From Agreia sp. Leaf283 (GTDB lineage Bacteria > Actinomycetota > Actinomycetes > Actinomycetales > Microbacteriaceae), in the NCBI RefSeq assembly GCF_001422485.1, contig NZ_LMNF01000002.1:321949-385948 (forward strand): 64,000 nucleotides of DNA. The letters are read 5' to 3'. This document shows positions 17,588 through 25,891 of this stretch, in pieces. The notes beneath the pieces are model-generated. The model ran no database searches, was not told the origin of the DNA, and was given only the letters and a program-made list of their open reading frames with translations. The stretch's first letter is position 1; each line of letters opens with the position of its first letter. The position numbers and the translations under genes were made by a program.

Positions 17588-18925
17588 TTAGAGCATTTCC
17601 AGGTTGCTCTTGAGCTCGAACGGCGTCACCTGGGCGCGGTACGCCTGCCACTCCTGCCGCTTGTTGCGGAGCACGTAGTCGAAGACGTGCTCGCCCAGCG
17701 TCTCTGCAACCAGCTCCGAGCCCTCCATGAGGGTGATGGCCCGGTCGAGGCTGGCCGGCAGCGGGTTGTAGCCCAGGGCCCTACGCTCGGCCTCGCTGAG
17801 GCTCCACACGTTGTCTTCTGCCTCGGGCGGCAGCTCGTACCCCTCCTCGATACCCTTCATACCCGCCGCGAGCAGCAGCGAGTACGCGAGATACGGGTTG
17901 GCGGCCGAGTCGATGGCGCGGTACTCGATGCGCGAGCTCTGGCCCTTGTTGGGCTTGTAGAGGGGCACGCGCACGAGAGCGGACCGGTTGTTGTGGCCCC
18001 AGCACACGAAGCTCGGCGCCTCGTCGCCGCCCCAGAGACGCTTGTACGAGTTCACGAACTGGTTGGTCACAGCGGTGATCTCAGGCGCGTGGTGAAGCAA
18101 TCCGGCGATGAACTGGCGGCCGATCTTCGACAACTGGTACTCGGCACCGGCCTCGTAGAACGCATTGCCGTCGCCCTCGAAGAGCGAGAGGTGGGTGTGC
18201 ATTCCCGATCCCGGATGTCCGGCGAGGGGCTTGGGCATGAACGTGGCGTAGACGCCCTGTTCGATGGCCACCTCCTTGATGACCGTGCGGAACGTCATGA
18301 TGTTGTCGGCGGTGGTGAGAGCGTCGGCGTACCGGAGGTCGATCTCGTTCTGGCCCGGGCCCGCCTCGTGGTGGCTGAACTCGACCGAGATGCCCAGATC
18401 TTCGAGCATGCGAACCGAGCGACGACGGAAGTCGTGGGCGGTTCCTCCGGGAACGTTGTCGAAGTAGCCGGCAGAGTCGACGGGCTCGGGGCCGTCGGCG
18501 CCGTACTGAGACGACTTGAGGAGGTAGAACTCGATCTCGGGATGCGTGTAGAACGTGAATCCGCGATCGGCGGCCTTCGCGAGGGTGCGCTTCAGAACAT
18601 TGCGAGGATCTGCCACGGCGGGCAGCCCGTCGGGCGTCGTGATGTCGCAGAACATGCGGGCCGTCGGGTCGATCTCGCCCCGCCACGGAAGGATCTGGAA
18701 GGTGGTGGGGTCGGGATGAGCGAGAACATCGGCCTCGTACGATCGCGTCAGTCCCTCGATGGCAGAGCCGTCGAATCCCAGGCCCTCGGCGAACGCGCCC
18801 TCGACCTCGGCAGGCGCGATCGCGACCGACTTCAGCGTGCCGACCACGTCGGTGAACCAGAGGCGGATGAATTTGATGCCGCGTTCCTCAATGGTGCGAA
18901 GAACGAAGTCACGCTGCTTATCCAT
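17588..18925 (-). CDS. glnA2: Glutamine synthetase-like enzyme GlnA2 (GSI-alpha type)
   Basis: A 445-residue member of the glutamine synthetase family, shorter than GlnA and without the adenylylation loop: the region aligned with Tyr402 of GlnA reads PEAEDNVWSLSEAE. Catalytic motifs are kept (HPEIEFYLLK, HHEAGPGQNEIDL, GSGMHTHLSL, NNRSALVRVP). In actinobacteria GlnA2 is always found next to glnE. It is dispensable for ammonia assimilation and has been linked in Streptomyces to glutamylation of polyamines, so its substrate here is open. An AAAGAGAG ribosome site precedes the ATG. No good GlnR box is seen upstream. Confidence 0.93.
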   Translation of the reverse strand: MDKQRDFVLRTIEERGIKFIRLWFTDVVGTLKSVAIAPAEVEGAFAEGLGFDGSAIEGLTRSYEADVLAHPDPTTFQILPWRGEIDPTARMFCDITTPDGLPAVADPRNVLKRTLAKAADRGFTFYTHPEIEFYLLKSSQYGADGPEPVDSAGYFDNVPGGTAHDFRRRSVRMLEDLGISVEFSHHEAGPGQNEIDLRYADALTTADNIMTFRTVIKEVAIEQGVYATFMPKPLAGHPGSGMHTHLSLFEGDGNAFYEAGAEYQLSKIGRQFIAGLLHHAPEITAVTNQFVNSYKRLWGGDEAPSFVCWGHNNRSALVRVPLYKPNKGQSSRIEYRAIDSAANPYLAYSLLLAAGMKGIEEGYELPPEAEDNVWSLSEAERRALGYNPLPASLDRAITLMEGSELVAETLGEHVFDYVLRNKRQEWQAYRAQVTPFELKSNLEML

Positions 18926-18997
18926 CTATGTGCACTCTCTTTCGAACGGGGTCTTTCAACCAGTTACAGGTTAGTGCACGACCCCTGATCGAATCGG

Positions 18998-20941
18998 TCA
19001 ACTCGGAACGAGGACGATCCAGGCGAACCACGCCAGCATGCCGAGCCAGACGAGCACACCGGCGGAGGCGAGGAGCGCTGCTCCCCTGCTCCCGAGCTTC
19101 CACACGACGATCAGGGCGAAGAGCCCCACCGCGAGCAGGATGCCGAGGTACGGGAAGTAGGAGGGCACACCCACGAGGGCCAGGGCGGGCTGCGCGGACA
19201 TCGCCGACTGCATGCCCAGCACGGCGACCGCGCCGAAGACGAGGCCCGTGACGGGCGAGATGCCCGACGCGATGAGGAGGCCGAGTCGCTCGCGCTGGAT
19301 GCCCCGCACGATGATCGTGATGATCCATCCCACCAGCCAGAGGGCGCAGAAGCCCAAGAAGATAAGAGGAATGAGCAGCTCGAACCAGTTGAGGTCGTCG
19401 ACGGCTCGAACCACTGATGCGGCACGCGAGGTCTCGTGAAGAGACGAGGCCGTCACGATCGGGGTGATCGCATCGTCGTGGTCGCACACCGCGGCCACAT
19501 CGTCGCCCGGCTTGTCGAGCCACGCCGCTGCGGTCTTCGCGGCGCACGCACTCGTGTCGACGACCCGGTGTCCCGCTCCGGTGAACGACACGAACTGGCT
19601 GCCGGGGATGGATGCCGTAGCCGCCTGCGCCGACGCGGCCGACGAGATCGGATCGTTGGAGCCGGCGAGCACCAGCGTGGGCTGGGTGAAGGAGGGGGCT
19701 ACCCTCAGCTCCGTTCCTGCCGCAGCGATGCCGGCCTGCGCGCACGCCGCATCGGCCAGCGAATAGGTGACGAGCAGCGGCGGGTCGACCGGCACGACGG
19801 GCTCTTCGCCCTCGGCCGGCGCTGCCGCCTCGGGGGCGACGGGGTCGGGCGACCAGTTCGCCTTCTGATCGAGGCAGGTCGAGACGAGGTACTGTCCCCA
19901 GTCGACCGAACCGAGCGCATCCGCGCCCAGCACGACGTAGGGAGCCAATGCGCCCGAGTCGCCGTCCTCAAGCCGGTCGAACAGCAGCGGCAGTGTGCTG
20001 GTCACGGCGGGGTCGGTGAGCAGCTGCTGCACCAGGCTCACGAAGTCGCTTCCGTCGAGCTCGACGAAACGCTGCTTGCCGGTGAACGGGTTGGTCACCG
20101 GGCCCGTGAAGGGATCGTCATCGAAGCCCGCGGCGAGTTCTGCCACGGTCTTCGCGTAGTCGGTGCCCTCGTCGCCGGATCGCGTGGACAGCTCGGCGAG
20201 CGAAGCGGTGAGCGCCGCATACGCCTCCCCCTTGATGTCGGCCGCCGCGGGGCTCAGTGAGTCGAGGAGCACGGCATCGCTGCCCGCAGCGTCGAACGCG
20301 GCCACCGCGGACATCACCTTCGAGGACCAGCCCGAGCCGAAGAGCGTCCACGCGGGAATCTGCAGGGTGTTCCGCAGGTCGATGACGTCGGCCGCGGTCT
20401 GGGCGATGGTGTAGCCGTTCGCGTCTCCGCCGGACTCCGCGAACTCGGCCAAGCAGTCTCCGAGCTCGAGGCCCACAGCGGTGCCCTCCGCCTTCAGGGA
20501 GTCGTCGGTCGAGGTGAATGCGTCGACCCAGGTGCGCGTGACGCCGGGGCAGTCGAGGTTCGGAGTGGACGCCTGTCCCCCGCGCTGTTCGAGCACGACG
20601 ATGTCGCGGTGGGTTCCGAAGCCGAGATCGCGAGACAGGTGCCGCCCCAGTGACTCCGCCGACTCTCCGAGGCCCGGCGCGAGCGCGATGACCGGTGTCC
20701 CCGTGGCCGGCTGCACACTGGCGGGTATAACGGCATAAGGGATGTCGATGGTCCGGCTCGCGGGATTGTTCCGGTTCTCCGGCACCGTGAGCACACCGCA
20801 GTCGGCACCGCTTCCCGCGATCTCCGGACATCCGTCGCCCTCGGCCGCGCTGGCGATTCCCGGCGCGCCGAAGGCGAGCGTCATTCCCACTACGAGGGCG
20901 ACGAGCGGCAGCCGCAGCCGCAGTCGATTGGTACCTATCAC
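18998..20941 (-). CDS. Membrane-anchored alpha/beta-hydrolase-fold protein (TAP-like), nucleophile motif degenerate
   Basis: A 647-residue exported protein. A signal peptide (about residues 1-32, ending ASAAE) is followed by an alpha/beta hydrolase domain of the type seen in actinobacterial tripeptidyl aminopeptidases, with a TAP-like C-terminal part carrying the acid Asp (AGSNDPI) and the His (TGAGHRVV). Four hydrophobic helices at the C-terminus anchor it in the membrane, an unusual addition. The nucleophile elbow, normally G-x-S-Y-G, reads LFGSGWSS: Gly204 stands where the Ser should be, so it may be non-hydrolytic unless Ser203 or Ser206 substitutes. The start is a GTG with weak ribosome-site support. 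It is divergent from panB. Confidence 0.82.
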   Translation of the reverse strand: MIGTNRLRLRLPLVALVVGMTLAFGAPGIASAAEGDGCPEIAGSGADCGVLTVPENRNNPASRTIDIPYAVIPASVQPATGTPVIALAPGLGESAESLGRHLSRDLGFGTHRDIVVLEQRGGQASTPNLDCPGVTRTWVDAFTSTDDSLKAEGTAVGLELGDCLAEFAESGGDANGYTIAQTAADVIDLRNTLQIPAWTLFGSGWSSKVMSAVAAFDAAGSDAVLLDSLSPAAADIKGEAYAALTASLAELSTRSGDEGTDYAKTVAELAAGFDDDPFTGPVTNPFTGKQRFVELDGSDFVSLVQQLLTDPAVTSTLPLLFDRLEDGDSGALAPYVVLGADALGSVDWGQYLVSTCLDQKANWSPDPVAPEAAAPAEGEEPVVPVDPPLLVTYSLADAACAQAGIAAAGTELRVAPSFTQPTLVLAGSNDPISSAASAQAATASIPGSQFVSFTGAGHRVVDTSACAAKTAAAWLDKPGDDVAAVCDHDDAITPIVTASSLHETSRAASVVRAVDDLNWFELLIPLIFLGFCALWLVGWIITIIVRGIQRERLGLLIASGISPVTGLVFGAVAVLGMQSAMSAQPALALVGVPSYFPYLGILLAVGLFALIVVWKLGSRGAALLASAGVLVWLGMLAWFAWIVLVPS

Positions 20942-21035
20942 TTCACATCACCGTCACTATCGAGTCAGCCACACGATACAGTGATCGCCGTTCACGCCCG
21001 GTCGCCGGAGCAGAGTGTCTCGGTATGAGCGTCAG

Positions 21036-21041
21036 TAGACT
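21036..21041 (+). promoter_or_regulatory. -10 box TAGACT, leaderless promoter of panB
   Basis: TAGACT is followed by exactly 6 nt and then the panB ATG. The interval (GGAACG) is too close to the ATG to act as a ribosome site. Confidence 0.55.
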
Positions 21042-21047
21042 GGAACG

Positions 21048-21881
21048 ATGTCAGAGACGCCACCGTCCATGCCCCCCGCTGTGCCGAAGCGCGTGCGTAC
21101 GCGCCACTTTCAGAATGCGAAGGAGTCGGGCACGCCGATCACGGGCCTGACGAGCTACGACCAGCTCTCCGCCCGCATCTTCGACGAGGCCGGCATCGAC
21201 TTCCTCCTGGTCGGCGACTCCGCCGGCAACACGGTCTTCGGGTACGACACCACCCTGCCGGTGACCGTCGACGAATTGATCCCCCTGACCCGCGCGGTCG
21301 CCCTGGCCGTCAGCCGCGCGTTCGTCGTCGCCGACATGCCGTTCGGCTCCTACGAGAGCGGTCCGCTCGAGGCACTCCATACGGCGGTTCGTTTTATGAA
21401 GGAGACGCACGCCCACGCCGTGAAGCTCGAGGGCGGCGTGCGCAGCGTCGAGCAGATCAGACGCATCGTCGGCGCCGGCATCCCGGTGATGGCCCATATC
21501 GGCTTCACGCCGCAGAGCGAACACGGCCTCGGCGGACACATCATCCAGGGCCGTGGAGCCGGTCTCGACCAGCTGATGGCCGATGCCCTCGCCGTCGAAG
21601 AGGCCGGCGCGTTCGCCGTCGTTCTCGAGATGGTTCCGAGCGAGGCCGCCCGTCTGGTCACCGAGAGACTGCGCATTCCGACCATCGGAGTCGGGGCCGG
21701 TCCGCATGTCGACGGCCAGCTCCTCGTATGGACCGACTTCGCCGGGTTCACGAGCGGACGCATCCCGAAGTTCGTGAAGCAGTACGCCGACCTTCGCGGG
21801 GTGCTGACGGATGCCGTGTCGCAGTTCCGCTCAGACGTCGCCGACCGCAGCTACCCGGGTCCGGAAAACTCCTACGAGTAG
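21048..21881 (+). CDS. panB: 3-methyl-2-oxobutanoate hydroxymethyltransferase
   Basis: A 277-residue TIM-barrel enzyme for the first step of pantothenate (and so CoA) synthesis, adding a one-carbon unit from methylene-THF to 2-oxoisovalerate. Conserved blocks are present in order: TSYDQLSARIFDEAGIDFLLVGDS, DMPFGSY, VKLEGG, MAHIGFTPQS, the catalytic-Glu region FAVVLEMVPSE, and GVGAGPHVDGQLLVW. The first ATG gives a 15-residue basic extension before the barrel; an ATG six codons later is possible, but the leaderless promoter favours the first. It is convergent with the small gene that follows, with 1 bp between stops. Confidence 0.96.
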   Translation: MSETPPSMPPAVPKRVRTRHFQNAKESGTPITGLTSYDQLSARIFDEAGIDFLLVGDSAGNTVFGYDTTLPVTVDELIPLTRAVALAVSRAFVVADMPFGSYESGPLEALHTAVRFMKETHAHAVKLEGGVRSVEQIRRIVGAGIPVMAHIGFTPQSEHGLGGHIIQGRGAGLDQLMADALAVEEAGAFAVVLEMVPSEAARLVTERLRIPTIGVGAGPHVDGQLLVWTDFAGFTSGRIPKFVKQYADLRGVLTDAVSQFRSDVADRSYPGPENSYE

Positions 21882-21882
21882 C

Positions 21883-22071
21883 TCAGCGCTGCTCGTCGGC
21901 CTCTTCCTCGGCCCATTTCGCACTGTTCGCGCGCAGCTTCTCGAGTGCGTGCGACGCCTCGAGTTCTGTGGCGAACGGGCCGACGCGGTCGACCACCGAG
22001 GACTCGTAGCCGTGCTCGACCTTGCCGGTCTTCATGTTGTACCAGTACTGCTTCGAGGCGTCTTCCGACAT
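21883..22071 (-). CDS. Small conserved SPOR-like protein
   Basis: A 62-residue acidic protein starting MSEDASKQYWYN. The pattern YWYNMKTGKVEHG, then a VGPFATELEASHALEKL helix, is that of short actinobacterial proteins annotated as SPOR-domain-like: the phrase VGPF-T-x-EA is the SPOR core. No signal peptide or membrane helix is seen, so it should be cytosolic. Function is unknown. The ATG has GGGAG about 8 nt upstream; a longer in-frame start would extend it into the promoter region. It abuts the panB stop in convergent orientation. Confidence 0.75.
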   Translation of the reverse strand: MSEDASKQYWYNMKTGKVEHGYESSVVDRVGPFATELEASHALEKLRANSAKWAEEEADEQR

Positions 22072-22172
22072 GTCAACTCCCGGGATATCGCGCCGACCTC
22101 CGACGGTCGATGCTTCGGCTACTTCAGATCCTAGGCCCACAGGCGACTGCGGCGCGGGCGGCGCGACTGCCC

Positions 22173-22178
22173 TAGGCT
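22173..22178 (+). promoter_or_regulatory. -10 box TAGGCT upstream of ppgK
   Basis: TAGGCT about 60 bp before the ppgK ATG predicts a transcript with a leader that includes the AGGAG ribosome site. Confidence 0.4.
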
Positions 22179-22238
22179 CGGTAGGAAACGCACAGGCGCG
22201 CCGGACGCGTCGACGGTGATAGTTCGAGGAGACCGATC

Positions 22239-23057
22239 ATGAGCACCCCTTCCGCATCCAACGTGGCCATCGGCATCGATATCGGCGGCACGGGAATCAA
22301 GGGGGCGATCGTCGACCTCGACTCGGGTGAGCTGCTCAGCGACCGAGTGAAGCTGTCGACGCCCGAGGGCGGCAAGCCCAAAGACATCGTCGGAACCGTC
22401 ACGAAGATCCTCGAAAAGCTGACCGACGCCCCGCAGGACGCGCCGATCGGCATCTGCTTCCCCGCCGTCGTGCGCAACGGGCGCACCATGTCGGCCGCCA
22501 ACGTCTCGAAGAAGTGGATCGGCCTCGAGGCCGAGAAGCTGTTCGAGGACGCGCTGGGTCGCGACATCTTCTTCGTCAACGACGCGGATGCCGCCGGCTA
22601 CGCGGAGGTGCGATTCGGCGCGGCCAAAGACCGCTCCGGATTGATCATGATGACGACGCTCGGCACGGGCATCGGCACGGCGATCATCTACAACGGAGTG
22701 CTCGTGCCCAACGCCGAGCTCGGTCACCTGCAGATCGACGGGGGCGACTACGAGCTGAAGGCGGCGTACTCTGCGAAGGAGCGCGAGGACCTGTCGTGGT
22801 CGAAGTGGGCGGAGCGCCTGCAGAAGTACTACACGGAGCTCGAGAAGCTGCTCTCGCCCGACCTCTTCATCGTGGGCGGCGGTGTCTCGAAGAGCTACCA
22901 GGAGTTCCTGCCGCTGCTCGACCTCACGACGGAGATCGTGCCGGCCGTGCTGCGCAACAACGCGGGCATCCTCGGATCCGCGGCACTCGCATCCCAGCCC
23001 CGCGTGACCGCGGGAGCCGACGGCTCGCCCGACGGCCACCCCGCAGCCGCCCTGTAG
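22239..23057 (+). CDS. ppgK: Polyphosphate glucokinase
   Basis: A 272-residue ROK-fold kinase that phosphorylates glucose using inorganic polyphosphate or ATP, typical of actinobacteria. The phosphate loop GIDIGGTGIKG is at residues 12-22, the catalytic Asp is in VNDADAAGYAE, the second phosphate motif is TTLGTGIGTA, and NAELGHLQIDGGDYE is the family equivalent of the ROK ExGH motif without the zinc-binding cysteines, as usual for PpgK. An AGGAG site precedes the ATG. The last 20 residues are a variable tail. Confidence 0.96.
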   Translation: MSTPSASNVAIGIDIGGTGIKGAIVDLDSGELLSDRVKLSTPEGGKPKDIVGTVTKILEKLTDAPQDAPIGICFPAVVRNGRTMSAANVSKKWIGLEAEKLFEDALGRDIFFVNDADAAGYAEVRFGAAKDRSGLIMMTTLGTGIGTAIIYNGVLVPNAELGHLQIDGGDYELKAAYSAKEREDLSWSKWAERLQKYYTELEKLLSPDLFIVGGGVSKSYQEFLPLLDLTTEIVPAVLRNNAGILGSAALASQPRVTAGADGSPDGHPAAAL

Positions 23058-23063
23058 GGCGGC

Positions 23064-23081
23064 GCGGGCGGCAACGCCCGC
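23064..23081. terminator. Hairpin between ppgK and rnpB
   Basis: GCGGGCG-GCAA-CGCCCGC is a perfect 7-bp stem with a GNRA-type loop, placed between the ppgK stop and the 3' end of the convergent RNase P RNA. There is no T-run; it may end or protect either transcript. Confidence 0.5.
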
Positions 23082-23093
23082 GGGCGAGGGAGT

Positions 23094-23479
23094 GAATGGG
23101 CCGGCCGTACGCCGGGTTCTGTCCGGATTCGCGATACCGCGGATCCGTGACGGCCATCTATCTCGGGACTACGTTGCCGCAGCCCTCCAGCGGTCTACCC
23201 GGGAACTCGACGAGCCGTCTCGAACGTTCCCTGTCTGACCTTGCTCCGGACGAGGTTTACCAAGCAGACCAGGTCACCCTGGCCCCTGGTGGTCTCTTAC
23301 ACCACCGTTTCACCCTTACCGCAAGGCTGAGCCTGCGGCGGTCTGTTCTCTGTGGCACTGTCTCGCGGGTTGCCCCGGGTGGGTGTTACCCACCGTCCTG
23401 CTCTGTGGAGCCCGGACGTTCCTCGGCAGCCGAGCATCCGAAGATGCGTGACTGACGCGACCGTCTCACCGACCCATTC
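23094..23479 (-). ncRNA. rnpB: RNase P RNA (bacterial type A)
   Basis: About 386 nt. The ribozyme core is recognisable on the minus strand: GAGGAACGTCCGGGCTCCAC, then CAGGACGGTGGGTAAC, GGGTGAAACGGTGGTGTAAG, and the 3' GGACAGAACCCGGCGTAC. The outer P1 helix pairs GAATGGGTCGG at the 5' end with CCGGCCCATTC at the 3' end, which sets both boundaries. The RNA matures tRNA 5' ends. A -10 box TAGACT lies exactly 7 nt before the predicted 5' nucleotide. Confidence 0.95.
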
Positions 23480-23486
23480 GACTCGA

Positions 23487-23492
23487 AGTCTA
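23487..23492 (-). promoter_or_regulatory. -10 box TAGACT of rnpB
   Basis: TAGACT on the minus strand is followed by 7 nt and then the first base of helix P1, so the transcript needs little or no 5' trimming. Confidence 0.55.
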
Positions 23493-23512
23493 CGGCAGAA
23501 CTGCGGCGCCGA

Positions 23513-24247
23513 TCACAGGCCGGACTCCTCCGTGCGGATGAGGATGCAGCTGCTGTCGGGGTCGAGCACGACATCGTCGGGAGCCGCGGCCCGGATGACG
23601 GCCAGGTCGGATTCGTGAAGTTTGACGTGGCTGCCGCCGGAGACTCCCCGCGTGAGCAACGCGGCGCCGATGCCGTATCTCGACCGCTGCTTGTCGTAGA
23701 GAGCAACGAGCTCTGCGCTGATCGACGACGCGATACGGTTTCGTCGCTCCGTGACGAGTGCGATCTCCGCGTTGATCTGTTCGAGCTTGTCGTCGCGGTC
23801 GGCCACGAGCTCCTTCTCTGTCACCAGGAGCTCGTCGAGGCGAGCGGACGCGGCCTGGAATCGGGCGTCGATCTCCTCCTGCCGCTCCATGACGGTGAGC
23901 TCGATGTCCTCGAGGTCGGATTGCCGCTTGAGGAGCGACGCGAGTTCGTGCTCGAGGCCCTGGATGTCCTTCGGCGACGAACTGATCGCGAGCCGTTCCC
24001 GGTCTCGGGCGATGCGTGCCGCCACGATCTCGACGTCGGATTCCACCCGGCCGATCTCGACCTTCGTGTCTTCGAGTTCGCCGCGGATGGACGCGGAGAG
24101 TGCTCGGGAGCGGGCGACGTCTTTGGCGAGCTCGGCGAGTGCCAGCGACTGGGGCAGCGTCTTCACGGTGTGCGCGAGCTGGTCGAGTCGGGTGTCTGCG
24201 GCCTGCAGATCGAGCAGTGCGAGCTGCTCGGCGATCGGTGCCTTCAT
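23513..24247 (-). CDS. Coiled-coil protein of the C4-type zinc-ribbon (COG1579) family, zinc ligands lost
   Basis: A 244-residue protein, mostly a long antiparallel coiled coil (residues about 5-170, rich in Leu, Glu, Arg and Asp), followed by the small C-terminal domain that ends in the family signature ILIRTEESGL. In relatives this domain is a zinc ribbon with two CxxC pairs. Here the first pair is SGGS and the second DPDS, so all four ligands are replaced and only one unrelated Cys remains. Function of the family is unknown. The ATG at 24247 gives the usual N-terminus; the upstream in-frame extension overlaps the Nif3-like gene. The two genes are neighbours in many actinobacteria and are 55 bp apart here. 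Confidence 0.9.
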   Translation of the reverse strand: MKAPIAEQLALLDLQAADTRLDQLAHTVKTLPQSLALAELAKDVARSRALSASIRGELEDTKVEIGRVESDVEIVAARIARDRERLAISSSPKDIQGLEHELASLLKRQSDLEDIELTVMERQEEIDARFQAASARLDELLVTEKELVADRDDKLEQINAEIALVTERRNRIASSISAELVALYDKQRSRYGIGAALLTRGVSGGSHVKLHESDLAVIRAAAPDDVVLDPDSSCILIRTEESGL

Positions 24248-24302
24248 GGGTGCCTTCCTGGGCAAACGGTGTTCATCGCCGTGCAACGGCGAGATCTGGG
24301 GG

Positions 24303-25121
24303 TCATTGGGTGACGACGAAGTCCCACGGATCGGTGCGGAGCTCGCTGACGGTGATCGTGGCCTGCGGCAGCTCCGCACGCAGGGAGGACGCGGCGGACT
24401 CGAGCCAGAGCCACTCGCTGGCCCAGTGCGACACGTCGATCAGCGCAGGACCGGTCGACAGCATCGACTGCTGCCTCGACTCCGACGCGGGATGGTGGCG
24501 CAGATCGCTCGTGATGTACACGTCGGCGGAGGTGACCGCGGGATCGGCCAGCAGGGAATCGCCGGCGCCCGCGCACAGGGCCACGCGAGAGATCCGCTGG
24601 TCGTAATCGCCCGCCACCCGGATGCCTGTGGCGGTTGCCGGGAGGATCTCGCCGAGGGCGAGCGCGAGTCGACCGAGGGTCGTCGGCTCCGCCAGGTCTC
24701 CCACGCGGCCGAGGCCGGTTCCGGGGCGTTCGCCGGCGACGATGGGCGTGGACTGCACGAGTGCGAGACGCTTCGCGATCACCGACGAGGTGCCGTCGTC
24801 GACGATGTCGGCATTCGTATGGGCGGCGACGAGAGCGCACCCGCCGCGGATGAGGTCGGTGAGCAGTGCGCCCTTGTACCGATCCGTCGAGATGGACGTC
24901 ACTCCCCTGAGCAGCAGCGGGTGGTGAACGAAGAGAACGTCCGCCCCGAGTTCGAGAGCTTCTGCGACCGTCTCGGCCACGGCATCGACGGCGAGGTGAA
25001 TGCGCATGGCTGAAGCCGTCGCATCGCCCGTGGTCAGTCCCGGACGATCCCAGTCCTCGGCGAACCGCGTCGGCCAGAGTCGTTCGACGGCGGCCTCGAC
25101 ATCCTGGAGCGTGTGCATCAC
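24303..25121 (-). CDS. Nif3-like dinuclear metal centre protein
   Basis: A 272-residue member of the NIF3/YbgI family, which forms hexameric toroids with two metal ions per subunit. Metal-binding blocks are present: VDWDRPGL near the N-terminus (here EDWDRPGLTTGD), FVHHPLLLRG with the His pair, AAHTNADIVDDG, and the C-terminal SHWASEWLWLES, where a His-x3-Glu ligand pair is expected. It has been proposed as a GTP cyclohydrolase-like or hydrolytic enzyme, but the substrate is not settled. I keep the GTG at 25121 because it lies 6 nt behind a TAGGCT -10 box (leaderless); the ATG one codon later is equally possible. Confidence 0.93.
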   Translation of the reverse strand: MMHTLQDVEAAVERLWPTRFAEDWDRPGLTTGDATASAMRIHLAVDAVAETVAEALELGADVLFVHHPLLLRGVTSISTDRYKGALLTDLIRGGCALVAAHTNADIVDDGTSSVIAKRLALVQSTPIVAGERPGTGLGRVGDLAEPTTLGRLALALGEILPATATGIRVAGDYDQRISRVALCAGAGDSLLADPAVTSADVYITSDLRHHPASESRQQSMLSTGPALIDVSHWASEWLWLESAASSLRAELPQATITVSELRTDPWDFVVTQ

Positions 25122-25127
25122 GAGCCC

Positions 25128-25133
25128 AGCCTA
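25128..25133 (-). promoter_or_regulatory. -10 box TAGGCT, leaderless promoter of the Nif3-like gene
   Basis: TAGGCT on the minus strand is followed by 6 nt and then GTG-ATG, either of which can be the first codon. Confidence 0.5.
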
Positions 25134-25262
25134 CCGGCGCGGTGCCTGTGCGATCCTCTGAGTCCGACGCCGCCGGCGACTGCTTGCCGCAGTGTCGCAA
25201 CGACCGGATGTCGGCGGCCCTCGCTATGGTCGATTCCCGGGACCGACCACGGGAGAACACAC

Positions 25263-25793
25263 ATGACCAACGACGCGCAGGCAGTCGACGCCCTGATGCG
25301 CTGGGCGGCCGAGAACGCGGCCCACCTCGCCTGGCAGCGAACAGGCGAGCAGTCGATCGAGTTCGACGTCGTCGCGCCCTACTCCGTTCGGCTCACCGCC
25401 GCGTCGGGTGTCTGGCGCCTCGAGACGGTGTCGGGCACAGGCGCGCGATCGTCGTCGCTGGGCGACACCCAGACACCGTTCGACGCCGTGCTCGAATCGC
25501 TGCGCGAACGGCTCTACAGCACGGCCACCGACGAATTCGACGACGCCGATCGATCGGGCGGCCAGGCCCTCGCCCAGGTGCTGCGCACCTCGTCAGACGA
25601 GCAGCACGACCGCATCTGGTGCGCTCGCGCGGCCACCCTGCTCGCCGGTCACGCAATCAAAGACGGCTACGGCCTGCAGGCGCGACTCCGCCTTGAAGAA
25701 GCCGCGGCACTCTACGCGGCCGCGGGCGACGTCGAGTCCGAGAGCCGCATGCTGCAGACGCTCGCGACGCTTCCCGAGCTGCTGCGGGCGTGA
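25263..25793 (+). CDS. Hypothetical protein
   Basis: A 176-residue acidic, soluble protein that I do not recognise. The first 90 residues look like a small beta-rich domain (SIEFDVVAPYSVRLTAASGVWRL), and the second half is alpha-helical with Ala/Leu-rich repeats resembling a tetratricopeptide-like pair (LEEAAALYAAAGDVESES). No signal peptide or membrane helix. The ATG has GGGAG 8 nt upstream, and a TATGGT element about 35 bp before it could be a -10 box. It lies alone between the Nif3-like gene and the ECF operon. Confidence 0.75.
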   Translation: MTNDAQAVDALMRWAAENAAHLAWQRTGEQSIEFDVVAPYSVRLTAASGVWRLETVSGTGARSSSLGDTQTPFDAVLESLRERLYSTATDEFDDADRSGGQALAQVLRTSSDEQHDRIWCARAATLLAGHAIKDGYGLQARLRLEEAAALYAAAGDVESESRMLQTLATLPELLRA

Positions 25794-25891
25794 CGCGTCT
25801 CCGCACGTCAGACCAGGCAGCGCGATCGGCCGAGTGACTCGTGATCGGTGTCGCGACGTAACGTTTTGAGGCTGTGCGGACACTATGAAGT

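Noticed and set aside
18926-18997. GlnR box upstream of glnA2
   Set aside because: GTAAC and GAAAG occur, but with 5 nt instead of 6 between them and no further phased copies.
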